Assembly: GCA_913061435.1 (NCBI GenBank)
Contig: CAJXUK010000002.1
Span: 1-64,000, forward strand
Length of the DNA: 64,000 nucleotides
Reading direction: 5' to 3'
DNA from: an uncultured Thalassolituus sp.
GTDB lineage: Bacteria; Pseudomonadota; Gammaproteobacteria; Pseudomonadales; Oceanobacteraceae
Part shown: piece by piece, positions 16,774 to 26,514 of the stretch
Numbering within the stretch: position 1 is the stretch's first letter
Layout of the letters: every line of letters starts with the position of its first letter
The notes under the pieces: generated by a model
Told to the model about the DNA's origin: nothing
Seen by the model: only the letters and a program-made list of their open reading frames with translations
Database searches by the model: none
Position numbers and translations under genes: made by a program

Positions 16774-18069
16774 ATGAAAAAATTAATTGCACTAACCTCT
16801 GTATTATCAACTGCATTATTTGCAGGCCATGTATCTGCAGCTAACCTAAACGAAATCTACCAACTGTCGTTAAATAATGATGCCGAGTTGGCCGCAGCAA
16901 AAGCCAAGCGTGATTCTGGCAACTACAACGTTGATCTAGCACGCGCCGCTTTGTTACCTCAAGTGACCCTAGGTGCTGATCAAGCCAGTACTGAAGTTGA
17001 GTCCGATGCTGGCGATTCTAACTTTGATACGTTTTCTTACAACGCAACGATCACTCAAACGTTATTTAATTTAAACAGTTGGTACAATTATCAGGCCGCA
17101 TCGGCCGGTGGTAATGCGTCTGAATTAGAATATATGTTAAGTGAACAGCAGTTAATACTACGTAGCGCAGAAGCGTATTTCAACGTATTACGAGCAAAAG
17201 AAAACTTAGAAACTGCGCAAGCAGAAGAAAAAGCGGTTAAACGCCAATTAGAGCAAACACAGCAACGCTTTGAAGTCGGCTTAATTGCTATTACCGAAGT
17301 ACACGAGGCGGAAGCTTCTTACGATTTATCGTATGCCAACCTGATCGGTCAAGAAGCAGCATTAGATATTAGCTACGAAGCATTAGAGCAAATCACTGGT
17401 CAACGTTTTGAAAGTTTAGCCCCACTTAAAAACGACATCGAATTTTCGGCCCCAGAAAAAGCGGTATCACAATGGGTAGAAGCGGGTTTAGCAAAATATG
17501 CGGGCATTCAATTAGCTCAAGAAGGTGTAAATGCCGCTGAATATACGCGCAAAGCGGGCTGGTCTAACTACGCGCCGCAAATTAATGCCCAGTTTAGTTA
17601 TACCGATGGAGATCAGGTCAATGGCGCAACGACCATTGATTCAACCAGAACCACCTTAGCGTTCTCGGCTCGTATTCCATTATTTGCGGGCGGCAGTAAC
17701 TATGCTCGCGCTAAACAAGCCGCTGCTGAGTCCACTCAAGCCAGTGCTAACTTAGATTTACAGCAGCGTACGGTTAAAAACAACATCCGCAGTTTGTACC
17801 GCAAAGTACAAACCGACGTATTAACCGTTAAAGCCCGTAAACGTGCTACCGTGTCTTCTCGCAGCGCGTTAGAAGCCACAGAAACCGGTTATCAGGTTGG
17901 TACACGCAACATTGTTGAAGTATTAAATGCGCAACGTAACTTGTTTAGCGCTCAACGTGATTACGCCAATGCCCGTTATGATTATATTATTGATTTAATG
18001 AACCTTAAATTCTTTGCGGGTTCACTAGGTGAACCTGATATTCAGGCATTAAATGCTTGGTTAAATTAA
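16774..18069 (+). CDS. tolC: TolC-family outer-membrane efflux channel
   Basis: 431 residues. Signal peptide MKKLIALTSVLSTALFAGHVSA, then two repeated halves, each with long helices (ILRSAEAYFNVLRAKENLETAQAEEKAVKRQLEQTQQRFEVGLI-type and its second copy SRSALEATETGYQVGTRNIVEVLNAQRNLFSAQRDYANARYDYI). It forms the trimeric channel for type I secretion and multidrug efflux. A strong terminator follows, so it is monocistronic. Confidence 0.93.
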   Translation: MKKLIALTSVLSTALFAGHVSAANLNEIYQLSLNNDAELAAAKAKRDSGNYNVDLARAALLPQVTLGADQASTEVESDAGDSNFDTFSYNATITQTLFNLNSWYNYQAASAGGNASELEYMLSEQQLILRSAEAYFNVLRAKENLETAQAEEKAVKRQLEQTQQRFEVGLIAITEVHEAEASYDLSYANLIGQEAALDISYEALEQITGQRFESLAPLKNDIEFSAPEKAVSQWVEAGLAKYAGIQLAQEGVNAAEYTRKAGWSNYAPQINAQFSYTDGDQVNGATTIDSTRTTLAFSARIPLFAGGSNYARAKQAAAESTQASANLDLQQRTVKNNIRSLYRKVQTDVLTVKARKRATVSSRSALEATETGYQVGTRNIVEVLNAQRNLFSAQRDYANARYDYIIDLMNLKFFAGSLGEPDIQALNAWLN

Positions 18070-18107
18070 GCATTAATTAATCACTAAATTAAAAAATAAT
18101 CATATCG

Positions 18108-18152
18108 CAGACACAAAAAAACCACTCTATTGAAGTGGTTTTTTTGTGTCTG
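18108..18152. terminator. Bidirectional terminator between tolC and the desaturase gene
   Basis: A 19-bp perfect inverted repeat: CAGACACAAAAAAACCACT (18108-18126) with AGTGGTTTTTTTGTGTCTG (18134-18152), A tract on one arm and T tract on the other. It can stop both tolC (rightward) and the leftward desaturase gene. Confidence 0.92.
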
Positions 18153-18177
18153 CCTTTTAACAATAATGTATCACCGC

Positions 18178-19293
18178 TTACGCCAATTTTTGCTCTGCTT
18201 CTGTGGGTAATGAGTATTTACCAATACGCTTAACCACCGTCCAGTATTGCTGCAAGAACGATCCCGTATTGTAAGGAATATTGTACTCTTTACAGATTTT
18301 TCGTACTTCTTTTGACATGTCTAAATAATGATAAGCCGGAACATCAGGGAATAAATGATGCTCAACCTGACAACTAAGATGTCCTGTTAAAATATGAAAA
18401 ACACGACTGCCTTCAAAGTTAGACGACCCTAAAATTTGACGGTAATACCACTCACCACGTGTTTCATTTTCACATTCTTTTTCATCAAACGTTTGTGCGT
18501 CTTCAGTAAAGTGGCCGCAAAAAATGACACTCGAGGTCCACCAGTTACGAATAAATTCGGCAATCATGTTACCCGCTAAAACAGCAAAAAACATCGGCCA
18601 AGAAATTAACGCTGCTAGCAATGGAAAGAAAATATATTCTTTAAACACTTGGCGTTTTATTTTTCCAAAAAACGATTCTTTTAATGCTTTTCGACTAATC
18701 GGTAAGCTCGATTTTTCTTTCTTTTTACCAAAAAAGATACGTTCGCCAGCCACTTCATGATACGCAATACCGAACTGAAAAAAGCTACTTAATAAAAAGT
18801 AAGTAATAAACTGAAAGCGATTTTTTGGACGCCAGCTCATATCATCACTGAGTCTTAACAAACCATAGCCATAGTCGCGGTCTTTACCAATAATGTTGGT
18901 GTAGGTGTGATGTTCGTGATTATGATAGCGCTTCCAAGATTCACCATCACCCCATATATCCCAATCAAACTTGCGGGAATTAATATGCGGATCGTTCATC
19001 CAGTCGTATTGTCCATGCATCACGTTATGGCCAATTTCCATATTGTCTAAAATTTTCGATAACGCTAACAGCACCACGCCGGCTAGCCAAAATAATGGGT
19101 GATAAAACCCCAACACTAAAGCTATTCGACCTAAAATATCGCCACCGCGCTGAATACGAATCAAGCGACGAATATAATTGGCATCTTTTTCGCCAATGTT
19201 TTTCATTACGTCATCGCGCACTTTATTCAGTTTTTCTTCGAACCCTTTTAGCGCTTCTGCGTTAGGACGTTTACTGGCTAAATGTATAGTCAT
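18178..19293 (-). CDS. Membrane fatty-acid / acyl-CoA desaturase (DesB-like)
   Basis: 371 residues with the three histidine boxes of membrane desaturases: HNVMHG (about residue 93), HNHEHH (about 126) and QVEHH (about 309), plus hydrophobic segments near 54-82 and 214-245. The di-iron centre inserts a double bond into acyl chains, adjusting membrane fluidity. It is 16 bases after the reductase gene. The pair matches Pseudomonas desC (reductase)-desB (desaturase). Which carbon is oxidised cannot be read from the sequence; delta-9 is likely by homology. Confidence 0.88.
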   Translation of the reverse strand: MTIHLASKRPNAEALKGFEEKLNKVRDDVMKNIGEKDANYIRRLIRIQRGGDILGRIALVLGFYHPLFWLAGVVLLALSKILDNMEIGHNVMHGQYDWMNDPHINSRKFDWDIWGDGESWKRYHNHEHHTYTNIIGKDRDYGYGLLRLSDDMSWRPKNRFQFITYFLLSSFFQFGIAYHEVAGERIFFGKKKEKSSLPISRKALKESFFGKIKRQVFKEYIFFPLLAALISWPMFFAVLAGNMIAEFIRNWWTSSVIFCGHFTEDAQTFDEKECENETRGEWYYRQILGSSNFEGSRVFHILTGHLSCQVEHHLFPDVPAYHYLDMSKEVRKICKEYNIPYNTGSFLQQYWTVVKRIGKYSLPTEAEQKLA

Positions 19294-19309
19294 AGTATCA
19301 ATGCCTCTA

Positions 19310-20437
19310 TTAAATATCTAAAACAACGTCGCCTTGGGCGACCGAGATGCATAGCTGAATTTCTTCACTACCGGTATCAGAAAACTTCTGTGTGCGGGTA
19401 TTAAACACAACACCACTTTTCTTTTTACAAATGCACTGGTGACAAACACCTATTCGACAACCTGACACAGGGGATAACCCCTGCGCTTCCGCATGTTCTA
19501 ATAAGGTTTGAGTATTGTCTTTCTCGGTAACTAAGACTTGTTGTGAAGCGGCAAAGTGAACAACCCCTTGCTGAGTATTTTCAATCTCGATGGGCGCAGC
19601 ACCAAAGTACTCGAAGTGAACCTTGTCGCTACTTAACCCTAATTCAGACAATACTTTTCGCGCTTGTTGAATCATTGGGCTAGGCCCGCAAACATAGGCT
19701 GTACGTTGATGGAAATCGGCGCAATATTTAAGTAAATGATCGGCACTAACAAAACCTTCTACAGAGCTGTCTATAAAAGTAATTGTGATTCCTGGGTGCT
19801 GCTCTTGCAGACTTGCCAACTCGTGCTTAAAAGCAATTTCTTTATCATTGCGCGAGTAGTACAACAAGTGAATATTTTGATCAGTTTGCAGCGAGGATGG
19901 ATTAAGTGCTTGTTGTTGCAGCATCGAACGAAAAGGTGTGATACCGCTGCCACCAGCAATAAATAGTTTCTTGTTGGCATCAGCACTGGCTAGCAAAGTA
20001 AAATCACCCTGTGGCGCGGAGATATTTACAAAACTCCCGAGCTGTAATTGCTGACGCATCCAAGGGGTCATTTTCCCCTTATACTGCTGACGAATACTCA
20101 GTTCGATCAAGCCAGTACGCGCATAATGCGCAGGAGACGAAGAAATACTAAAACAACGTAAGACACGCGCACCGTTTTTTTCGACCATCAGCTCGATGTA
20201 TTGACCCGCTTTAAAGTTGGGCCACTCTTTATCTAACCAGCCGGCTTGAGGCGCAAGTACCAGAGTGTACATATCGCTTAGTTCGTCACGAATATCGACC
20301 ACACTGGCGCGGTAGGCGTCTGTCGTCCACTGGGGGGCAACGATTTGTATCAATGGCTGAAAATACGCTGAAAAGCTGCTGTGCTGTGTTAATGCTTGAC
20401 TAAACCAAGCCCAGCTTTTTTGAGATAATGCGTTCAA
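19310..20437 (-). CDS. Ferredoxin-NAD(P)H reductase, electron donor to the desaturase (DesC-like)
   Basis: 375 residues from a TTG start at 20437, chosen because AGGAGG stands six bases before it; an upstream GTG (20464) would bury that site. Domains: FAD binding (RCFSISSSPAHY), NAD binding (LFIAGGSGITPFRSML ... YVCGPSPMIQQARKVL) and a C-terminal 2Fe-2S plant-type ferredoxin (CRIGVCHQC ... QLC). It passes electrons from NAD(P)H to the downstream desaturase. Confidence 0.88.
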   Translation of the reverse strand: MNALSQKSWAWFSQALTQHSSFSAYFQPLIQIVAPQWTTDAYRASVVDIRDELSDMYTLVLAPQAGWLDKEWPNFKAGQYIELMVEKNGARVLRCFSISSSPAHYARTGLIELSIRQQYKGKMTPWMRQQLQLGSFVNISAPQGDFTLLASADANKKLFIAGGSGITPFRSMLQQQALNPSSLQTDQNIHLLYYSRNDKEIAFKHELASLQEQHPGITITFIDSSVEGFVSADHLLKYCADFHQRTAYVCGPSPMIQQARKVLSELGLSSDKVHFEYFGAAPIEIENTQQGVVHFAASQQVLVTEKDNTQTLLEHAEAQGLSPVSGCRIGVCHQCICKKKSGVVFNTRTQKFSDTGSEEIQLCISVAQGDVVLDI

Positions 20438-20458
20438 AGTGCACCTCCTTATTTGAGA

Positions 20459-20472
20459 GAACACTTGTACGC
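20459..20472. promoter_or_regulatory. Possible DesT-like operator upstream of the desaturase operon
   Basis: GAACACTTGTACGC, read on the plus strand, resembles the GAAC-x-CTTGT-type operator recalled for the TetR regulator DesT of Pseudomonas desCB. It lies 22 bases upstream of the reductase start. No desT gene is adjacent, so this rests on similarity by eye only. Confidence 0.3.
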
Positions 20473-20562
20473 TGAAATTTGTTTTTTGTCTAATTTATGA
20501 GCATTTTAATCAAGACAAACACCCTTTCCTAAAAGTTAATAATAGCAAAGATTAGCCTAAAT

Positions 20563-21846
20563 TTACTCTATAATACTGAGCACTTGTTGAGTTAAGCGCT
20601 GCACCGCTCCTTGGTTATTTTTAACCACCTGCAAGCCATTTAAGCCCATTTCTTCACGCATATCTGGGCGTTCAAGTAGTTGCCACAAACAGGTGTTTAA
20701 TTGCTTGCGATTTGGCTGCTGCATGGCTCCTTGATCAATTAGTTGCTGGCTAATAGCGGCAAAATTATAATCACTCGGCCCCATAACCACCGCCTTTGAT
20801 AGCGCACAAGCCTCTAACGGGTTGTGACCTCCGTGCTCTATAAAGCTACCGCCGATAACCGCAACGTCGGCGCTCGCCAATAAGAGCAACATCTCTCCCA
20901 TAGTATCGGCCAAATACACTTGAGTCGTTGCAGTTAGCTCACTATTAACTGACTCGCTGCGGCGAGTAAGTACTAACTCTCGATTAAGAATAATGGCGGC
21001 GACGGAATCAAAACGCTCGGGATGCCTGGGCACTATCACCAATAACAAATCCGGAAAAGTAGACAATAGCTGCTGGTATACATCTAGAATAAGGTCGTCT
21101 TCACCTTCGTGACTGCTGGCTAAGACTAAAACCAAGCGATCTTTCCCCCATTGCTGCTTGAGAGCCTCTGCCTGCTCATCAAGAGAGTTGGGCACTTGAA
21201 TATCAAATTTAATACTGCCGGTAACCGTTATCTTGCTAGCATTGACACCTAATTGCAGAAAACGCTCAGCGTCGTTATGGTGCTGTGCAGCAACCCTATC
21301 TAAACCTTGCAGCATAGGTTGGGTTAACTTGGCGAACTTAGCATAACCCTTAGCTGATTTCTCCGATAAACGAGCGTTCGCTAAAATTATGGGAACATTT
21401 TGTTTATTGCAGCTGCGGATAATGTTTGGCCACAATTCTGTTTCCATAATCAAGCAAATACTTGGTCGAATCTTGTTGATAAACCGTGACATTAACCAAG
21501 GCAAATCGTAAGGCAGGTAAACATGAAAAACACGACCAGCCGCCATATCTTGCTTATACAAACGTTTAACTTGGTCTGAACCTGTGGGTGTTGTGGTTGT
21601 AATGGTAATGGTTGAATCTGGCTTGGCAGAAAGTAGGCTGCGCACTAATGGTTCTGCCGCTAAGGTTTCGCCCACAGAAACCGAATGCACTAAAATACCA
21701 TGTGACTGACCCGTAAACTTAAACAGTGCAAAACGCTCAGCCCAACGTTGCCGATAGCCCGGGCTAGCACCGCCACGCAGCCACATTCTTAATAAAATCA
21801 GCGGAATGGCTAAGGTAAATACCATGTTATAAAAAAAACGCGCCAC
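20563..21846 (-). CDS. waaA: 3-deoxy-D-manno-octulosonic acid (Kdo) transferase
   Basis: 427 residues from GTG at 21846, with GGAGAG just upstream; this gives the usual length. The N-terminal membrane anchor (FFYNMVFTLAIPLILLRMWL) is followed by the GT-B fold: ILVHSVSVGETLAAEPLV with the catalytic Glu, LIMETELWPNII, and IGGSFIEHGGHNPLEACAL in the CMP-Kdo domain. It adds Kdo residues to lipid A precursor at the inner membrane. Divergent from hldE; both serve LPS inner-core synthesis. Confidence 0.93.
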   Translation of the reverse strand: MARFFYNMVFTLAIPLILLRMWLRGGASPGYRQRWAERFALFKFTGQSHGILVHSVSVGETLAAEPLVRSLLSAKPDSTITITTTTPTGSDQVKRLYKQDMAAGRVFHVYLPYDLPWLMSRFINKIRPSICLIMETELWPNIIRSCNKQNVPIILANARLSEKSAKGYAKFAKLTQPMLQGLDRVAAQHHNDAERFLQLGVNASKITVTGSIKFDIQVPNSLDEQAEALKQQWGKDRLVLVLASSHEGEDDLILDVYQQLLSTFPDLLLVIVPRHPERFDSVAAIILNRELVLTRRSESVNSELTATTQVYLADTMGEMLLLLASADVAVIGGSFIEHGGHNPLEACALSKAVVMGPSDYNFAAISQQLIDQGAMQQPNRKQLNTCLWQLLERPDMREEMGLNGLQVVKNNQGAVQRLTQQVLSIIE

Positions 21847-22013
21847 TCTCAGCTCTCCATCGTCGGTATGCAATCAAAAAATAGCATTCCATATTAGCAA
21901 AACAGCGAGCAAGCTTATATAGCCTGTTTGCTAGTTCCTGCAGCCTAGTTTTGTTAGACTGAAGCGATATTACGACTCTTTTAATTCACATATAATTTAT
22001 TTGGCGGACCAAG

Positions 22014-23444
22014 ATGGATTTACACGTTCCAAACTTCCATCAAGCACAGGTACTGGTATTCGGCGATGTCATGCTGGATCGTTATTGGCAGGGGCCTACA
22101 TCACGCATATCCCCTGAAGCACCTGTACCTGTAGTAAAAGTACAAGATATAGAAAACCGTGCCGGCGGTGCGGGTAACGTTGCCTTAAACATTGCCATGC
22201 TGGGTGCTAAAGCGCATTTATTTGGCATCACTGGGGATGACGAGAACGCCAATGATCTCGAGTACATGCTAAAAACAAAGGGGGTAGAGTGTGCCTTTTT
22301 ACGTCATGAAACCAGCCCTACTATCACCAAATTACGCATATTAAGTCGCAACCAGCAATTAATTCGTTTGGATTTTGAAGAAGCATTCCACAACGTTAAT
22401 CTAGAAAGTATTGTTGATCAGTTTGAGCAACAAGTCGCTCATGCTGGTGCGGTTATTTTATCTGACTACAATAAAGGTGCATTAACCGACCCTCAGCGTT
22501 TGATTCAAGCGGCGCGCAAAGCAGGCACACCGGTTTTGGTCGATCCAAAAGGTAGCGACTTTAGCCCTTATCGCGGCGCGACCTTAATTACTCCCAACCT
22601 TGCAGAATTTGAAGCGGTGGTTGGTTATTGTAAAGACGAAGCTACACTTATCGCCAAGGGCAAAGCGTTGTTAGCAGAACATGATCTAACCGCTCTGTTA
22701 ATTACCCGCAGTGAAAAAGGCATGACGTTAATACAACGCAATGCCGAGCCTTTTACCCTGCCAACTCGTGCCCGCGAAGTGTTCGATGTGACCGGAGCAG
22801 GCGATACCGTGATTTCGGTTTTTGCTACCTCGTTAGCCGCCGGTGAGTCCTTAGAAAAGGCTACGGCATTAGCGAATATTGCGGCAGGCATTGTGGTCGG
22901 TAAATTGGGTACGGCAACAGTGACCAGTGATGAACTGCGTAGCGATATTCGCAGTGAACAACACGGTGGTGCTGCGGTATTTAATGAAGATGAATTAATG
23001 CAACTGGTAGCAGAATGCAAAGAGCGCGGCGAGAGTTTGGTGATGACCAACGGCTGCTTCGATATTATTCACCCTGGCCATGTACAGTATTTAAAAGAAG
23101 CGAAAACCTTAGGCGATCGTTTATTAGTGGCGGTCAATTCTGATGAATCAGTATCGCGTTTAAAAGGCCCTACTCGCCCGATTAATCCTCTTGATCATCG
23201 CATGGCGGTATTGGCAGGGTTAGAAAGTGTCGATTGGGTTGTGCCGTTTACTGAAGATACCCCCGAGCGTTTAATTACCAAAGTGCTGCCGAGTATTTTG
23301 GTGAAAGGCGGCGATTATAAGATTGAACAAATTGCGGGCGGCGAAGCGGTAATGGACGCTGGCGGTGAAGTGATTGTATTAAGTTTTAAAGACAATTGCT
23401 CGACGAGTGCAATTGTTAAACGTATTCAGGCTGAGAAAGCCTGA
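22014..23444 (+). CDS. hldE: Bifunctional heptose-7-phosphate kinase / heptose-1-phosphate adenylyltransferase
   Basis: 476 residues. The N-terminal ribokinase-type domain (about 1-320: [25 protein letters not shown] ... [14 protein letters not shown]) phosphorylates D-glycero-beta-D-manno-heptose 7-phosphate. The C-terminal cytidylyltransferase-type domain ([16 protein letters not shown], about 344-359) adenylates the product. Makes ADP-heptose precursor for LPS core. Full-length fusion as in E. coli. hldD is next on the same strand but about 190 bp away. Confidence 0.95.
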   Translation: MDLHVPNFHQAQVLVFGDVMLDRYWQGPTSRISPEAPVPVVKVQDIENRAGGAGNVALNIAMLGAKAHLFGITGDDENANDLEYMLKTKGVECAFLRHETSPTITKLRILSRNQQLIRLDFEEAFHNVNLESIVDQFEQQVAHAGAVILSDYNKGALTDPQRLIQAARKAGTPVLVDPKGSDFSPYRGATLITPNLAEFEAVVGYCKDEATLIAKGKALLAEHDLTALLITRSEKGMTLIQRNAEPFTLPTRAREVFDVTGAGDTVISVFATSLAAGESLEKATALANIAAGIVVGKLGTATVTSDELRSDIRSEQHGGAAVFNEDELMQLVAECKERGESLVMTNGCFDIIHPGHVQYLKEAKTLGDRLLVAVNSDESVSRLKGPTRPINPLDHRMAVLAGLESVDWVVPFTEDTPERLITKVLPSILVKGGDYKIEQIAGGEAVMDAGGEVIVLSFKDNCSTSAIVKRIQAEKA

Positions 23445-23513
23445 TAACGTTCTTTTTATCGAAGTACTGTTAATAGCTTATTAATCTCGCGGCACGCACG
23501 CAAGTACGTCCAT

Positions 23514-23553
23514 GTAGGCTCGTATTTCGCATCCATGCGAAATGACGGCCTAC
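23514..23553. repeat. REP-like palindromic element between hldE and hldD
   Basis: GTAGGC (23514-23519) pairs with GCCTAC (23548-23553), and inside it ATTTCGCAT (23524-23532) with ATGCGAAAT (23535-23543), leaving a two-base loop. The nested palindrome with mismatched middle looks like a REP/BIME element or a small non-autonomous element. There is no T run, so not a normal terminator. Confidence 0.6.
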
Positions 23554-23637
23554 TCACTTAACAAGCCATCACCAGCGCTTCTAAATTTATGTATTATTCT
23601 AGCGTCTGAACTAGCTAAAATTTGGGATGAGTAAATT

Positions 23638-24603
23638 ATGATTATTGTAACTGGCGGCGCTGGTTTTATTGGCAGCAACATTGTTAAAACGTTAAACGAA
23701 CAAGGTCGCAAAGATATTATCGTGGTGGATGATTTAACCGACGGTAAAAAGTTTTATAACTTAAGCGATTGCGACATTGCCGATTATCTTGATAAAGATG
23801 ATTTTTTGCAGCTAGTAAAAATTGACGATCCCATTTTGAATAACGTCGAAGCAATCTTCCATGAAGGTGCTTGCTCTTCCACCACGGAGTGGGATGGTAA
23901 ATTCATGATGGAGAATAACTACGAATACTCTAAAACACTTTTGCACGCCTGCATCATTCGTGAGATTCCGTTTTTATACGCCTCTAGCGCATCGGTTTAT
24001 GGCGCAGGTTCTGTATTTAAAGAACAGCGTGAACACGAGCAGCCATTAAATGTTTATGGTTATTCTAAATGGCAGTTCGACCAATACGTGCGCGAGATTC
24101 AACATACCTTTAAATCTCAGGTGGTTGGCTTCCGTTATTTCAACGTGTACGGCCCACGCGAACAGCACAAAGGCAGCATGTCTTCGGTAGCTTTCCACTT
24201 TAATAACCAAGTTAAAGAAAACGGCGTGGCTAAATTATTTGGCGGCAGCGATGGTTATGAAGATGGCGAACAGCGTCGTGATTTTGTTTACGTCGGTGAT
24301 GTGGTTAAAGTAAATCTTTGGTTCTTAGCCAACCCTGATAAGTCGGGTATCTTTAACTTGGGTACGGGTCGCTGCCAGAGCTTTAACGATGTAGCGAATG
24401 CTGTGATCGATTGGCACGACGAAAAAGGCACTCACGTTACCAAGGCAACGAAAGAATACATGCCGTTTCCTGAGCATCTTAAAGGGGCTTATCAAAGTTT
24501 TACTGAAGCGGATATTTCTAAGCTGCGCGATATGGGTTATGACCAACCTTTCGCAACGGTTGAAGAAGGGACTCGTGCGTATTTGGATACGTTAAATAAA
24601 TAA
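23638..24603 (+). CDS. hldD: ADP-L-glycero-D-manno-heptose 6-epimerase
   Basis: 321 residues, extended short-chain dehydrogenase. NADP-binding [15 protein letters not shown] at the N-terminus, catalytic YxxxK in [14 protein letters not shown] (Tyr about residue 140), and heptose-epimerase signature [23 protein letters not shown]. Converts ADP-D,D-heptose to ADP-L,D-heptose, the step after HldE. A terminator follows directly. Confidence 0.95.
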   Translation: MIIVTGGAGFIGSNIVKTLNEQGRKDIIVVDDLTDGKKFYNLSDCDIADYLDKDDFLQLVKIDDPILNNVEAIFHEGACSSTTEWDGKFMMENNYEYSKTLLHACIIREIPFLYASSASVYGAGSVFKEQREHEQPLNVYGYSKWQFDQYVREIQHTFKSQVVGFRYFNVYGPREQHKGSMSSVAFHFNNQVKENGVAKLFGGSDGYEDGEQRRDFVYVGDVVKVNLWFLANPDKSGIFNLGTGRCQSFNDVANAVIDWHDEKGTHVTKATKEYMPFPEHLKGAYQSFTEADISKLRDMGYDQPFATVEEGTRAYLDTLNK

Positions 24604-24654
24604 GCTATTGAATAACACCTAGTTAAAAATAAAGCATTACGAGTTGTTATCTAT

Positions 24655-24694
24655 AAATGCTCAACTCATCACAAAATGAGTTGAGCATTTTTTT
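24655..24694 (+). terminator. Rho-independent terminator after hldD
   Basis: AAATGCTCAACTCAT (24655-24669) pairs with ATGAGTTGAGCATTT (24676-24690) around a six-base loop, and the T run goes on to 24694. It stands between convergent genes and could serve both. Confidence 0.93.
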
Positions 24695-24719
24695 ACTTAA
24701 AGTTTAATATTTTAAAAGA

Positions 24720-24965
24720 TCACAACTGCATCTTTTGTTTAATCTTTTCTAAAGCGCTGCGCATATTGTCACTTGAAGATTCAGAAGGTACTTTAGACAA
24801 TTCATAATCATTGCCAGCTTCTGCCTTTTTGATGATAAAAATTTCATCACTGCCTTCTAGCATAACTTTACCTTCACCACCCGATTTTAAAAGTTTATCC
24901 AATTCGATTTGGGTATCGGGTTCAACCGGTATTATCGTGCTTTTTGCGTGTTTGTTATTACTCAT
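24720..24965 (-). CDS. Hypothetical small protein
   Basis: 81 residues, no family recognised. Charged and soluble: an N-terminal Lys/Asn tail, then IELDKLLKSGGEGKVMLEGSDEIFIIKKAE and a C-terminal helix ending MRSALEKIKQKMQL. The central strand-rich part faintly recalls the small beta domain of antitoxin/AbrB-type proteins, but not enough to assign. The terminator to its left serves as its 3' end. Confidence 0.55.
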   Translation of the reverse strand: MSNNKHAKSTIIPVEPDTQIELDKLLKSGGEGKVMLEGSDEIFIIKKAEAGNDYELSKVPSESSSDNMRSALEKIKQKMQL

Positions 24966-25082
24966 AGTATTTTTTAATCCTGCCTCTAGCCAGAAGTCTA
25001 AAACGACTTAATTTAACGTGTAGTTATTCACCTGTAGAATAGTCGATTAAAATCAGCACTACCAATGCCTATGAGAAATGCA

Positions 25083-25790
25083 CTAGAGATTATTAAAAAT
25101 AATATCCCCATAATAAGCAGTAACTTCTTTTTCGCTGTTATCGGTGTCGGTCATTATAGCAATCACATCAATGGTATTATAAGCAGCTCTATTGGCCTCA
25201 TCACTTCCTTGATCACCAAACACTGTGATCAAATCCTGATACACATTGCGACGTTCTTCATACCACTGTCCAACAACATCATCTTGCCCACGCACTGCTA
25301 ACATTTTTACGTTGGCACCCGCAAAAGGATTATCCCAAACTAGGCCTTGTGCTTGATTACTAGACCACACGTAATTTAAAGACAAGGTATTCCAAAAACG
25401 CCAACCGCCGTCAATAACCACGTAAATACGCGCCGCAAAATCATCACCTTTTTTAGTGCGCTCAGCCAAAGACGTTAGCTTGTTTTCTATAAGCCAGCGC
25501 CAATTTATATAAGGCGTTTCATCCAGATTGATTTGTTGTTTTAAAACCAAACCCGACGCAGTACTACTACTGAAAGCTTTTAAAGATAATCGACCATGGT
25601 TTTCACTCAGTGTGTACTGCGTCGTATCGACAAACGATTTGGTTTCCCATTGATCAATTCCACCGTCTTTGAGCTTAGTAAGATTAAGCTCATCAGACAA
25701 CACTGTACTACTTAACACACTGGCCATCACAAACAAAAAAAACCTTAGGCCAACAAATTGACCTAAGGTTGTATTATTTAAAACATTCAA
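25083..25790 (-). CDS. DUF3047 exported protein
   Basis: 235 residues with a signal-like segment (LRFFLFVMASVLSSTVLS, about residues 15-32). The mature part has the DUF3047 pattern: INLDETPYINWRWLIENKL, KKGDDFAARIYVVIDGG and LNYVWSSNQAQGLVWDNPF, with R-G-Q late and AIMTDTDNSEKEVTAYYGDI at the end. Probably a periplasmic beta-sandwich protein; function unknown. Starts one base after the DUF533 gene, so it is the last gene of an operon led by hpf. Confidence 0.85.
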   Translation of the reverse strand: MNVLNNTTLGQFVGLRFFLFVMASVLSSTVLSDELNLTKLKDGGIDQWETKSFVDTTQYTLSENHGRLSLKAFSSSTASGLVLKQQINLDETPYINWRWLIENKLTSLAERTKKGDDFAARIYVVIDGGWRFWNTLSLNYVWSSNQAQGLVWDNPFAGANVKMLAVRGQDDVVGQWYEERRNVYQDLITVFGDQGSDEANRAAYNTIDVIAIMTDTDNSEKEVTAYYGDIIFNNL

Positions 25791-25791
25791 C

Positions 25792-26514
25792 TTATGCTGC
25801 CTCTAACGCTGCTTGTTTCGCTTGCTGCTGAATTTCCAGTGCTAACTCTGGAGGCAGCTCTAAGTGACTTGCTAGCTGTTTAAGATAAAGACGCTCTGCA
25901 TCATTATCCTCGTCAATTGCAAAACAAGAAATCAAATACACTTCTGTTTTTTGCTCAACATTATGAGTTTCAGCAACAAGCTGATCAATAGTTGCTGGTG
26001 TTCTGAGCAAATCCATCATCATGTGTTTAAATTCAGCTGACGATGGCATACCGTCTACTGCATCAAAAATTCGATTCTGTTCAACATCATCGATATGACC
26101 ATCTGCTTTGGCCGCAGCAATCATTGCTTTTATTAAGGTTAATTGAAACGCCGTGTTGTTGCCTACTTCTGCTTCAAATGAACCAACACTTGCTGCTTCT
26201 TGAGTTGTCACATTAAAAGCATTGTTTGTAACGGCAGTTTTGTTAGCTTGCCAATTTTTAAAAGCCTTAAAAGCCAAACCACCAACCAATGCGGCACCGC
26301 CAACCTTTGCCGCCGAACCCGCAAAGCTTCTGGCTTTTTTATTGCCTATTAGTAAAGCTGCAATACCACCTAAAGCAGCACCCGTTCCTAGGCCACCCAA
26401 TTTATTAGTTACACTGCCTGCTACCGTTTTTAAATTCACCGCAGAGCTTGTATCTTTATTTTGTGAACTATCTTGGCCGCCTAAAAATTGATTTAATAAA
26501 TTCTGTAGGCTCAT
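25792..26514 (-). CDS. DUF533 / TerB-like inner-membrane-associated protein (YebE type)
   Basis: 240 residues. The N-terminal part is Gly/Ala-rich (LGGLGTGAALGGIAALLIGNKKARSFAGSAAKVGGAALVGGLAFKAF) and may touch membrane. The C-terminal helical domain resembles TerB/YebE: IKAMIAAAKADGHIDDVEQNRIF carries the acidic loop, followed by LYLISCFAIDEDNDAERLYL. Role unknown, linked to envelope stress in E. coli. Its start overlaps the stop of hpf by one base (TAATG). Confidence 0.82.
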   Translation of the reverse strand: MSLQNLLNQFLGGQDSSQNKDTSSAVNLKTVAGSVTNKLGGLGTGAALGGIAALLIGNKKARSFAGSAAKVGGAALVGGLAFKAFKNWQANKTAVTNNAFNVTTQEAASVGSFEAEVGNNTAFQLTLIKAMIAAAKADGHIDDVEQNRIFDAVDGMPSSAEFKHMMMDLLRTPATIDQLVAETHNVEQKTEVYLISCFAIDEDNDAERLYLKQLASHLELPPELALEIQQQAKQAALEAA

